A stretch of 49,280 nucleotides of DNA from Acidimicrobiia bacterium (GTDB taxonomy: Bacteria; Actinomycetota; Acidimicrobiia; Acidimicrobiales; Aldehydirespiratoraceae). How positions within the stretch are numbered: the first letter of the stretch is position 1; every line of letters starts with the position of its first letter. The notes under the pieces were generated by a model. The model did not search any database. It saw only the letters and a list, made by a program, of their open reading frames with translations, and was not told the origin of the DNA. Both the position numbers and the translations under genes were made by a program. Location: assembly GCA_024421085.1 (NCBI GenBank), contig JAHQYN010000012.1:1-49280 (forward strand), written 5' to 3'. Positions 36,102 through 42,559 of the stretch are shown piece after piece.

Positions 36102-36183
36102 CGCGAGGATTTCGTCCCAACCACCCTGGTGGGCAAGGAGCGCGGAGACAGTGTTCGTGCCTCAAAGTTACTGCGATTCTGGG

Positions 36184-36361
36184 AACGCGTGCGGATTGAA
36201 CAGGGAGGTGCGCTGACACCAGTTGTCTTCCGCTCTTGTTCGCTGCGCTCGACTCCCGCTCTTGTTCGCTCCGCTCACGGGCCGCTGGGCCGCGGGCGGG
36301 CCGCTCGGGCCCCGGCCTCGCTCGGTCCGGTCGTGCTCGGGATCAATCCACTCGGCCTCGG
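36184..36361. repeat. Diverged copy of the 137-bp repeat
   Basis: GTGCGGATTGAACAG, CGCTCTTGTTCGCTGCGCTC, the GGGCCGCT runs and GGGATCAATCC occur in the same order as in the array at 32000-32264. An internal piece (CCGCTCTTGTTCGCT) is doubled here. As there, the element lies upstream of a minus-strand ORF. Confidence 0.8.
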
Positions 36362-36418
36362 GGTCGTTGCCGGTACCGCAGGTGAACCAATCGTGTCTAA
36401 TGCTGGCACACTGGGCTT

Positions 36419-36679
36419 GTGCGCTTCCAGGTTGAGAAGGTCATCAATGCGATCCGGCCGGCGATCCAGGCCGATGAGGGCGACATCGAGCTCATCGACG
36501 TTGACGAGACGTCCGGCGTCGTGACCGTGGAGCTGTTCGGTGCCTGCGTCACCTGCCCGGCGTCTACACAGACGCTCAAGGCCGGTATCGAGAGGATCAT
36601 GAAGGACCGGGTCGACGGCGTGACTGAGGTTGTGGAGAAGAACGCTCTGGGCATGAGCGAATCGCCGGTGATGCTCTAG
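36419..36679 (+). CDS. NifU C-terminal-domain iron-sulfur protein (Nfu-like)
   Basis: An 86-residue single-domain protein that carries or delivers Fe-S clusters. Family features are VINAIRPAIQADEGDIELID and the CxxC pair in GACVTCPASTQTLKAGIE, which binds the cluster between subunits. The start is GTG 36419, with CACACT 6 nt upstream. The 3' end overlaps the end of the convergent GH15 gene by 83 bp. It may feed Fe-S enzymes jointly with the cysteine desulfurase at 42560, although they are not in one operon. Confidence 0.9.
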   Translation: MRFQVEKVINAIRPAIQADEGDIELIDVDETSGVVTVELFGACVTCPASTQTLKAGIERIMKDRVDGVTEVVEKNALGMSESPVML

Positions 36680-38546
36680 CCGCTCGGGGTGCTTCGGAGC
36701 GCGGTCCGCGGCTTGTTCGGGCCAGGTTGCAGGCGTTGTTGATCAGTCCGAGGTGCGAGTATGCCTGAGGGTGGTTGCCGAGCCCTGCCCCGGTCTCGGG
36801 GTCGACTTCCTCGGGGATAAGACCGGTCGGACCGGCCAAGGAGAGGTACGACTCGAAGAGGGACCGCGCATCGTCGAGGTCGCCGGTCAGGATCTTGGCG
36901 TCGATGAGCCAACTGGTCGCCAGGTTGAACCCGCCTTCGCCGCCCGGCAGTCCGTCTTCGTGGGTGTAGCGGTAGACCGCCTGGTTGTGTCGCAGCGACT
37001 CCTCGACCGCGGCGACGGTTGCAGCGAGTCTGGGATCGTCGGGTTCGACGAGTCCGCAGAGCCCGATTGCGAGCACCGAGGCGTCGAGGTCGGTGCCGTC
37101 GTAAGCGGTCGTGAAAGTGCCCGCCTCCTCGTTCCAGGCCCCGGCGATGACATCGTCACGGATCCGATCCCTCAGTGCGGCCCAGTCCGGTCGGTCGCGG
37201 CTGTAGAACTCGTTGCTGATCTGAAGGGCGCGGTCAACAGTCTGCCAACACATCACTTTGGAATGGGTGTGGTGCCTGGGGGCGGAGCGGATCTCCCAGA
37301 TGCCTTGGTCGGGTTCGGTCCAGCGTTGTTCGACGACCTCAACGAAGGCTTCGACCAGCAGCCAGTGCTTTCCTGAGATCACCTCTCGGGCGGTGGCGAG
37401 GTTGTGGATCAGTTCGACCACCGGGCCGAACACGTCGAGTTGCAGTTGATGGCAGGCCGCGTTGCCTACCCGCACGGGACGGGAGCCCGCATATCCGGCC
37501 AGTTCCTCAACGGTCTGCTCCGGCGGCAGGGACCGTCCGTCGACGGTGTAGAGCGGCGACAGTCCGCCGGTGTCGACGCCGTGGTCGTCGATCAGTCCCG
37601 AGAGCCAGTCGAGGAGCCCCTCCGCCTCGGTGGCTGAGCCGAGCCTGAGCAGCGCGTCCGCCGACATGGCCGCGTCGCGGAGCCAGCAGTAGCGGTAGTC
37701 CCAGTTGCGGACCCCTCCGATGAACTCGGGGAGGCTTGTTGTCGCTGCGGCGGAGATCGCGCCGGTGGGACCGTAGGTGAGCGCTTTCAAGGTGAGCGCC
37801 GAACGGCGGACCATCTCGGGTTCGACCGCGGGGAGTTGCAGGCGCTGCGTCCAGTCGCTCCAGAAGCGTGCGGTGAGCTCGCGGCGCTGAGGCTCTGTCG
37901 GGGGTGACGCTGTCGTGGATGGTTCTGCGCCGCAGCCCAGTTGGAGCGTGACCGGGCCGCGGGCCAGATCTATCTCGGCGACGGCGCTCTGGTGTGCCCC
38001 GTGGTCTTCGATCGACCAGTCCACGCCGGTGCTTCGCAGAATCGCCGGGTCCGCCGCGCCGACCACTTCGAGACCACCGTGAAGGGGCTCGATACGGGTC
38101 GGCACCCGCCCGAAGTCGACTCGGGGAGCGAACACGACCCGGGCCCGTCCGGTGCCTTCGATGTGGCGGATCACCTCGGTTGTCGCGGCGGCCTGCTGGG
38201 GTCGGCCGTCGGAGCAGTCGAGGTAGTCGGTCACGCTCAGCGTCGGCCAGGAGGTCTGCAGGATCAGAGTGGCGTCGAGGTAGGTCTGGACGGGTTCTGC
38301 GTCGGTGCCGCCGTCAAGCGGTGTGATTGGGAGCGGCGTGATGGAGAAGTGGCCGGCCTCGGGTCCGCCGAGCAGAGCCGCGAAGATCGCAGGGGAGTCG
38401 ATCCGGGGAACGCACAGCCAGTTGATCTGTGCATGCGGGGTCACCAGCGCGGCGCTGCGTTGGTCGCTCAGCATCGAATGGTTCTCGATCGGCACCAACT
38501 CGGGCTCTTCGAGCCGGCCGGGCGGCCGTTCGTGCGGGCGGTTCAC
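36597..38546 (-). CDS. Glycoside hydrolase family 15 (glucoamylase/trehalase-like)
   Basis: A 649-residue GH15 protein that hydrolyses alpha-glucosides; actinobacterial relatives include trehalases. An N-terminal beta-sandwich domain is followed by an (alpha/alpha)6 barrel with GGVRNWDYRYCWLRDA (near residue 280, catalytic acid region) and GLIPEEVDPETGAGLGNHPQ with the base Glu near the end. After AYSHLGLINNACNLA the family normally stops soon. Here about 40 further residues (Arg/Pro/Ser-rich) run antisense into the NifU-like gene, probably because the original stop was lost. The start is GTG 38546, with TAGCTT 8 nt upstream. Confidence 0.9.
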   Translation of the reverse strand: MNRPHERPPGRLEEPELVPIENHSMLSDQRSAALVTPHAQINWLCVPRIDSPAIFAALLGGPEAGHFSITPLPITPLDGGTDAEPVQTYLDATLILQTSWPTLSVTDYLDCSDGRPQQAAATTEVIRHIEGTGRARVVFAPRVDFGRVPTRIEPLHGGLEVVGAADPAILRSTGVDWSIEDHGAHQSAVAEIDLARGPVTLQLGCGAEPSTTASPPTEPQRRELTARFWSDWTQRLQLPAVEPEMVRRSALTLKALTYGPTGAISAAATTSLPEFIGGVRNWDYRYCWLRDAAMSADALLRLGSATEAEGLLDWLSGLIDDHGVDTGGLSPLYTVDGRSLPPEQTVEELAGYAGSRPVRVGNAACHQLQLDVFGPVVELIHNLATAREVISGKHWLLVEAFVEVVEQRWTEPDQGIWEIRSAPRHHTHSKVMCWQTVDRALQISNEFYSRDRPDWAALRDRIRDDVIAGAWNEEAGTFTTAYDGTDLDASVLAIGLCGLVEPDDPRLAATVAAVEESLRHNQAVYRYTHEDGLPGGEGGFNLATSWLIDAKILTGDLDDARSLFESYLSLAGPTGLIPEEVDPETGAGLGNHPQAYSHLGLINNACNLARTSRGPRSEAPRAARASPAIRSCPERSSPQPQSRRRPGPS

Positions 38547-38595
38547 GGACCCCGAAGCTATCGCTGTTGGGCTCGGCAACGGTAGCTTCGTGTGT

Positions 38596-39414
38596 GTGAC
38601 CGCCGCGTCGGACCCCTCATCAGTCGTCAGCTGCTATCGGCATCGTGGCCGCCGTGCCGGGGTCATCTGTCAGCGGTGTGACCGCCCGATCTGCGCTGGA
38701 TGCATGAACGCGGCCTCTGTGGGTTTCCATTGCCCCGAGTGTCTGGCGACCAAGAGTCAACGTGTGGTTGTGGGCCCGGTGGAGTTCACGCCGACCCTGA
38801 CCACGATCCTGGTCGGGTTCAACGTGGCCGTCTGGTTCGTTTCACTGCTCGGGGGTGATCGGTTCCTGATCGACTACGGCTTGTGGGGTCCGATCGTGGC
38901 CGACGGCGAGTGGTATCGGATCATCACTTCGGGGTTCCTCCATGACGGGCCCTTCCACCTCGGCTTCAACTGTTTTGCGCTGTGGATCATGGGACGGTCC
39001 CTCGAGCAGTTCCTGGGCAGGCTGCGCTTCGCGGCGTTGTATTTCGTCTCACTGCTCGGTGGGTCGGTGGGTGTTCTGCTGCTGGAGCCGAACGCTCTGG
39101 CTGTCGGCGCTTCGGGAGCCATCTTCGGGTTGTTCGGAGCGATGGCGATCGCCCAGCGGGCAGTCGGTATGAGCGTCTGGGCCAGTGGGCTGGGGCCGAT
39201 CCTGGCGTTGAACCTGTTTCTCACGTTCGCCGTGTCGAACATCTCCGTCGGCGGCCATGTCGGCGGTCTGGTCGCCGGTGCAGTCGTCGGCCTCATCTAT
39301 GTGTCGATGAAGCGGGCCCGCAAGCCCGATTCGCTGGCGCTCGGTGCCGCTGCGGCGTTCGGAGCTGTGCTTGTCGTGCTCAGCCTGCTTCTGGCTTCCA
39401 ATCCTGTGCTCTAG
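38596..39414 (+). CDS. Rhomboid intramembrane serine protease with N-terminal zinc finger
   Basis: A 272-residue membrane protein. Residues 13-47 form a B-box-like zinc finger (CYRH, CQRC, CAGC and CPEC pairs). The six-helix rhomboid core follows, with FHLGFNCFALW, the Ser in VGASGAIFGLFG (near residue 171) and the His in VGGHVGGLVAG (near residue 220), so the Ser/His dyad is intact. The start is GTG 38596, with TAGCTT (38583-38588) 7 nt before it; the promoter is shared face to face with the GH15 gene. Zinc-finger rhomboids are typical of actinobacteria. Substrates are unknown. Confidence 0.9.
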   Translation: MTAASDPSSVVSCYRHRGRRAGVICQRCDRPICAGCMNAASVGFHCPECLATKSQRVVVGPVEFTPTLTTILVGFNVAVWFVSLLGGDRFLIDYGLWGPIVADGEWYRIITSGFLHDGPFHLGFNCFALWIMGRSLEQFLGRLRFAALYFVSLLGGSVGVLLLEPNALAVGASGAIFGLFGAMAIAQRAVGMSVWASGLGPILALNLFLTFAVSNISVGGHVGGLVAGAVVGLIYVSMKRARKPDSLALGAAAAFGAVLVVLSLLLASNPVL

Positions 39415-39486
39415 CCGGGCGTAACCGGAGCCGTGCTGTCGGAACTGGGCGCACTGGGCTATTGCCGGGCGTAACCGGAGCCGTGC
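39414..39486 (+). repeat. Direct repeat of 23 bp, period 50, at the rhomboid stop codon
   Basis: A 23-bp segment beginning GCCGGGCGTAACCGGAGCCG occurs at 39414-39436 and 39464-39486. The first copy starts on the last base of the rhomboid TAG. Shorter degenerate AACCGAAGCCGCGCG-like pieces continue to about 39540. Confidence 0.8.
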
Positions 39487-39572
39487 AACCAAAGTCGCGC
39501 AACCGAAGCCGCGCGAGTGAGGCCGCGCGACGGAGCTGGACGAGCGGTGAGCCGGATCGTCGTCGGGGGCCG

Positions 39573-40004
39573 TCAGTAGCGGGCTCGGAGCATTTGCAGA
39601 TTCCGGCGCCAGACTCCGCGCAGTATCGGACTGCCCACCCAGCCACCGATCCTGCCACCGAGCCACCAAGGGAAGTAAAGGGTCTCGGCCCACACGAACC
39701 GTGTGGTGTTCTCGTTTGTTGCTGTGAGCGTGAATCGTCCCTCTCCGGTCACGAGCCCCACATGGCGTACGCCAATGGCCTCTCGGGGGGCCCATTCGGT
39801 GATCTCCATCCGGTCGGTGAGCCGGATCGGGCCGACCTTAGTCAAGCAGTCGAAGGTGGTGCCGAGACCCTGTGTCTGGTCGGAGGTGAAGACGATGTCC
39901 GAGGCGTCTTGCATCCACTCAACATGCGAGGCGATGTCGCAGACGTCCTCCCAGACATCGTCGACCTCCGCCGCAAGCTCCGTCTCAATGGCGATGTCGG
40001 CCAT
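39573..40004 (-). CDS. SRPBCC (START/polyketide-cyclase-like) family protein
   Basis: A 143-residue helix-grip protein. It begins MADIAIETELAAEVDDVWED, the usual first strand and helix of SRPBCC proteins, and ends with a long C-terminal helix (GSPILRGVWRRNLQMLRARY). Such proteins bind hydrophobic ligands in a deep pocket; no catalytic residues are evident. TAGGCT (40016-40011) stands 6 nt before ATG 40004. The upstream part of this promoter has been replaced by the left end of the mobile element at 40022. Confidence 0.8.
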   Translation of the reverse strand: MADIAIETELAAEVDDVWEDVCDIASHVEWMQDASDIVFTSDQTQGLGTTFDCLTKVGPIRLTDRMEITEWAPREAIGVRHVGLVTGEGRFTLTATNENTTRFVWAETLYFPWWLGGRIGGWVGSPILRGVWRRNLQMLRARY

Positions 40005-40021
40005 CCCCCTAGCCTAATGAC

Positions 40022-40047
40022 GGGAATTATGGACGTGAGTGACAATC
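40022..40047 (+). repeat. Left terminal inverted repeat of the element
   Basis: Begins GGGAATTATGGACGTGAGTG and ends ACAATC. It matches the reverse complement of 42512-42537 at 24 of 26 bases; the mismatches are at positions 7 and 10. Confidence 0.9.
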
Positions 40048-40078
40048 CGCAGGTTGTGTGGTAGATTCAGTGTCACAC
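40039..40078 (+). promoter_or_regulatory. Element promoter with operator-like inverted repeat
   Basis: GTGACA (40039-40044), inside the left terminal repeat, is a -35-like hexamer 17 bp before TAGATT (40062-40067). GTGTG (40056-40060) and CACAC (40074-40078) flank the -10 as an inverted repeat, so a protein bound there would control the operon. The first ATG is at 40099. Confidence 0.45.
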
Positions 40079-40098
40079 CCCCTCGCCAATGTGGTGGT

Positions 40099-40647
40099 AT
40101 GAGCGATGAGAACACCGTACAGACCAAAGCGCCGGGCAAGGCGTTCCGCAAGGGCATGACGCTGGTGGAGTTGATCCGCAAGTTCCCCGACAACTCCGCG
40201 GCTGAGGGGTGGATCACCGAGATTCGCTGGCCTGACGGACCGGAGTGTCCACACTGTGGATGCGACAATGTTCAGCATCCGACGAGCCACAAGACGATGC
40301 CTTACCGGTGCCGAGGCAACGGTTGCCGCCGGTTCTTCTCGGTGCGGGTCGGGACTGTCATGCAGGACTCGAAGCTCGGCTATCAGGAGTGGGCGATTGC
40401 GGTGTATCTGTTCAACACGTCGCTCAAGTCGGTGTCTACCATGAAGCTGCACCGCGACCTGGGCATCACCGAGAAATCGGCGTGGCATCTGGCGCATCGG
40501 ATTCGTCAGTGCTGGGACGACATGTCAGCCGAGCCGTTCGCTGGTCGTCACAACCGGCGTCCGATGGACACCGAAGACATGATGGCCGAGTCTGTGCGCG
40601 GCATGGTCGGACGGCGGCTGACCTACGAAGAACTGGTGGCATCGTGA
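40099..40647 (+). CDS. IS1595-type transposase lacking its DDE core (zinc ribbon and HTH retained)
   Basis: A 182-residue protein. Residues 20-80 match the transposase zinc ribbon of IS1595, with Cys50/Cys53 (CPHC) and Cys71/Cys76. Residues 90-140 match the following helical region (KLGYQEWAIAVYLF, LGITEKSAWHLAHRIRQCW). In complete transposases the DDE-type nuclease then follows, opening with a VDETYxGG-like strand. Here the chain jumps at about residue 145 to FAGRHNRRPMDTEDMMAE and GMVGRRLTYEELVA, the usual extreme C-terminus. Some 130-150 residues are missing, in frame. It keeps DNA-binding parts but cannot cut. Its stop overlaps the methyltransferase start (GTGA). A regulator-like role is possible but unproven. 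Confidence 0.8.
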   Translation: MSDENTVQTKAPGKAFRKGMTLVELIRKFPDNSAAEGWITEIRWPDGPECPHCGCDNVQHPTSHKTMPYRCRGNGCRRFFSVRVGTVMQDSKLGYQEWAIAVYLFNTSLKSVSTMKLHRDLGITEKSAWHLAHRIRQCWDDMSAEPFAGRHNRRPMDTEDMMAESVRGMVGRRLTYEELVAS

Positions 40648-41498
40648 CCGTGGCTCCGACATCGACCATCCCGGCGGTCAATGTTGCGTCGGTGCCCCAG
40701 CGCAGCCCGCTGCGCTATCCGGGCGGCAAGACGTGGCTAGTTCCCCACATCCGGCATTGGCTCGCTGAGCCGAGTCCGCTGCTGGTGGAGCCGTTCGTGG
40801 GCGGCGGGATCGTGTCGTTGACGGCCGTCATGGAGGGACTCGCTGACCGGGCGCTCATGGTGGACTTGGATCGCGACGTGGCCGCGTTCTGGCGGGCTGC
40901 GCTCATGCACGGCGACGAACTGATTGACCGCGTGCTGAAGTTCCCGGTGAGCCGACCGGCGATTGAGGAACTGGAGCGGCGCGTGCCGGAGACGGTCCTC
41001 GATCATGGGTTCCGCACGTTGGTTCTGAACCGAACCCGTCGCGGTGGCGTTCTCGCCCCCGGCGCGGCGCTGACCCGCAACGGCGAGAACGGCAACGGAG
41101 TGGGGTCGCGGTGGTATCCGCAGACTCTCGCTGACCGGCTCGCACATATCGCCGCTCACGGCGACCGTTTGACGTTCTGTGAGGGCGACGGGCTGGCAGT
41201 GCTGGAGGTGGCGGCGACCATCGACGGGGTGCGGCTGTTCGTGGACCCGCCCTATACGGGCGCGGGCGGCAAACGCGCCGGATCGCGGCTCTACGCCCAC
41301 AACGCCGTGTGCCATCGCCGCATCTTCGAGGCCCTATCCCGGACACGCTGCGACTTCTTGATGACCTACGACTGCTCGCCGGAGGTCGTTGAACTGGTCA
41401 GCGAGCACGGCTTCGAGGCGGTGACAGTGCGGATGAAGAACACTCACCACGACAGCATCCCGGAGTTGGTCATCACCCGCGACCGGCTGTTCGCATGA
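40644..41498 (+). CDS. D12-class (Dam-like) DNA N6-adenine methyltransferase
   Basis: A 284-residue alpha-class methyltransferase. The SAM site carries PLRYPGGK (residues 22-29) and PFVGGG (50-55), and the catalytic motif is DPPYTG near residue 200. Between them lies the target-recognition part (TLVLNRTRRGGVLAPGAAL). By family it methylates adenine at N6, protecting DNA from the endonuclease encoded next. The start is GTG 40644, overlapping the previous stop by 4 nt; the frame is open further upstream but only antisense-like within the transposase gene. The next gene starts within its stop (ATGA). The specificity is unknown. Confidence 0.92.
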   Translation: MTVAPTSTIPAVNVASVPQRSPLRYPGGKTWLVPHIRHWLAEPSPLLVEPFVGGGIVSLTAVMEGLADRALMVDLDRDVAAFWRAALMHGDELIDRVLKFPVSRPAIEELERRVPETVLDHGFRTLVLNRTRRGGVLAPGAALTRNGENGNGVGSRWYPQTLADRLAHIAAHGDRLTFCEGDGLAVLEVAATIDGVRLFVDPPYTGAGGKRAGSRLYAHNAVCHRRIFEALSRTRCDFLMTYDCSPEVVELVSEHGFEAVTVRMKNTHHDSIPELVITRDRLFA

Positions 41499-42355
41499 CA
41501 GCCCGCTATGGGATAGCGGAGTGGTACGGCCACGACTTCCGCGCCCTGACCGAACATCAGCGCCGGACGCTCGCTGACGCCGCGCTGAACGGCCACGAGC
41601 GGCCCTGTCCGTTCCGTGGGGGCTCCTGCACCAAGTCGGGCGGAGTGTGCTCTATGCGGCTCTACACCGCGGACGGCGTCCACATCAACGAACCAGCCGG
41701 CGCGACCGTCATCATGTGCCCCTGCCGTTTCGAGCAGGACGGGACGCTGACCCGCTGGCTAGCGGAGATCGTCGGCTTCGACCCTCCCGCTGCGATGCTG
41801 GCCCGCGAAGTCCCGTTCATGGTCGGGGCAACGGGCCGACCGGCGGGCAAGGTCGATCTGGTCATCGCCGCCGAGTATCACGACCTGCGCTGGTACGGGT
41901 TGGAGATTCAGGCTGTCTACTTCTCGGGGCCGGGCATGGACTCGGAGTTCCGGCTCATCGGTGCCACCGCAGGCTCCCGTCCTCCGTTCCCGTCACAGAC
42001 TCGCCGCCCCGACTGGCGGTCCTCTAGCGCCAAGCGGCTCGCTCCGCAGTTGCAGATCAAGGTTCCGACGATGCGCCGGTGGGGATCGAAACTCGCGGTG
42101 GCGGTGGATCGCCCGTTCTTCGACGCGGTAGGCGGACCGTCCGCTCACCCGAGCCGCGATCTCGACGCCGGTGACGTGATCTGGCTTGTGCCCGAAGCGA
42201 CACCGACAGGACTCCGAGCGGATCACTGGGAAGTCCTGACGCTTGAAGAATCGTGCGAGAAGCTTCTCGCTGCCACCCCGATCTCGCGCACTGACTTCGA
42301 GGGTCAGTTGCGCGACCGGCTTCACCCGATGCACCCGAACGGAGACACACCATGA
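41495..42355 (+). CDS. NotI-family restriction endonuclease
   Basis: A 286-residue protein. The N-terminal metal-binding region has Cys38, Cys45 and Cys52 in CPFRGGSCTKSGGVCS, with Cys75/Cys77 in MCPCRF as further ligands. It resembles the iron-Cys cluster of R.NotI. The nuclease core shows Asp121 in GKVDLVIAAEYHD and Glu137-x-Gln139 in GLEIQAVYFSG, the D...ExQ variant of PD-(D/E)xK that NotI uses. NotI itself (383 residues) is longer. The gene is coupled by ATGA overlaps to the methyltransferase before it and to a small ORF after it. I am confident of the family; recognition site and activity are unknown. Confidence 0.85.
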   Translation: MTARYGIAEWYGHDFRALTEHQRRTLADAALNGHERPCPFRGGSCTKSGGVCSMRLYTADGVHINEPAGATVIMCPCRFEQDGTLTRWLAEIVGFDPPAAMLAREVPFMVGATGRPAGKVDLVIAAEYHDLRWYGLEIQAVYFSGPGMDSEFRLIGATAGSRPPFPSQTRRPDWRSSSAKRLAPQLQIKVPTMRRWGSKLAVAVDRPFFDAVGGPSAHPSRDLDAGDVIWLVPEATPTGLRADHWEVLTLEESCEKLLAATPISRTDFEGQLRDRLHPMHPNGDTP

Positions 42356-42504
42356 CCACCACCAAGCGCAAGCGCGGCAGACAAGCCAAACGCTTGATGC
42401 CTGAACCGATCCCAGACACCCCCGTGAACATCATGTGCATCATCGTCAACACACCCCCGAAGACAGACGATGAATGGCGCTACCTCCAAGACAGCGACGG
42501 CTGA
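42352..42504 (+). CDS. 50-residue basic/acidic small protein, fourth cistron of the R-M operon
   Basis: ATG 42352 lies in the endonuclease stop (ATGA) and the frame ends at TGA 42502-42504. The protein starts with a basic cluster (MTTTKRKRGRQAKRL), has a hydrophobic centre (VNIMCIIVNTPP) and ends acidic (KTDDEWRYLQDSDG). It has no recognisable domain. The conserved 4-nt overlap spacing, the same as between the other three genes, argues that it is translated. The stop lies only 7 bp before the right terminal repeat. It might modulate the endonuclease, but that is a guess. Confidence 0.6.
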   Translation: MTTTKRKRGRQAKRLMPEPIPDTPVNIMCIIVNTPPKTDDEWRYLQDSDG

Positions 42505-42511
42505 CCAGCCA

Positions 42512-42537
42512 GATTGTCACTCACGTCTATTATTCCC
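42512..42537 (-). repeat. Right terminal inverted repeat of the element
   Basis: On the minus strand it begins GGGAATAATAGACGTGAGTG and ends ACAATC, matching the left end at 24 of 26 bases. Confidence 0.9.
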
Positions 42538-42547
42538 CAAAGTTGCG

Positions 42548-42553
42548 TAGGAT
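42548..42553 (+). promoter_or_regulatory. -10-like hexamer TAGGAT, leaderless layout, for the cysteine desulfurase
   Basis: TAGGAT, then CGGGTT (6 nt), then GTG 42560. The mobile element ends 10 bp upstream, so any -35 must now lie in its terminal repeat. Confidence 0.5.
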
Positions 42554-42559
42554 CGGGTT

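Larger units (their letters stand above)
40022..42537 (+). mobile_element. IS1595-like non-autonomous transposon carrying a restriction-modification operon
   Basis: A 2,516-bp unit bounded by 26-bp inverted repeats that match at 24 positions. Inside are four plus-strand cistrons, each overlapping the next by exactly 4 nt: a transposase without its catalytic centre, a D12 adenine methyltransferase, a NotI-family endonuclease and a 50-residue protein. IS1595-family elements have 8-bp target duplications, but the flanking octamers (CTAATGAC and CAAAGTTG) differ, so the insertion is old or the ends have changed. It lies between the -10 elements of two divergent host genes, 5 and 10 bp from them. 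Movement would need a transposase supplied in trans. Confidence 0.8.

Noticed and set aside
40245-40643. N-terminal extension of the D12 methyltransferase
   Set aside because: It overlaps the transposase-derived gene in another frame with atypical composition. The GTG at 40644 shows the 4-nt coupling and places PLRYPGGK at the expected distance.
40014-42545. Eight-bp target-site duplication flanking the element
   Set aside because: CTAATGAC on the left and CAAAGTTG on the right do not match, nor do shifts by one base.
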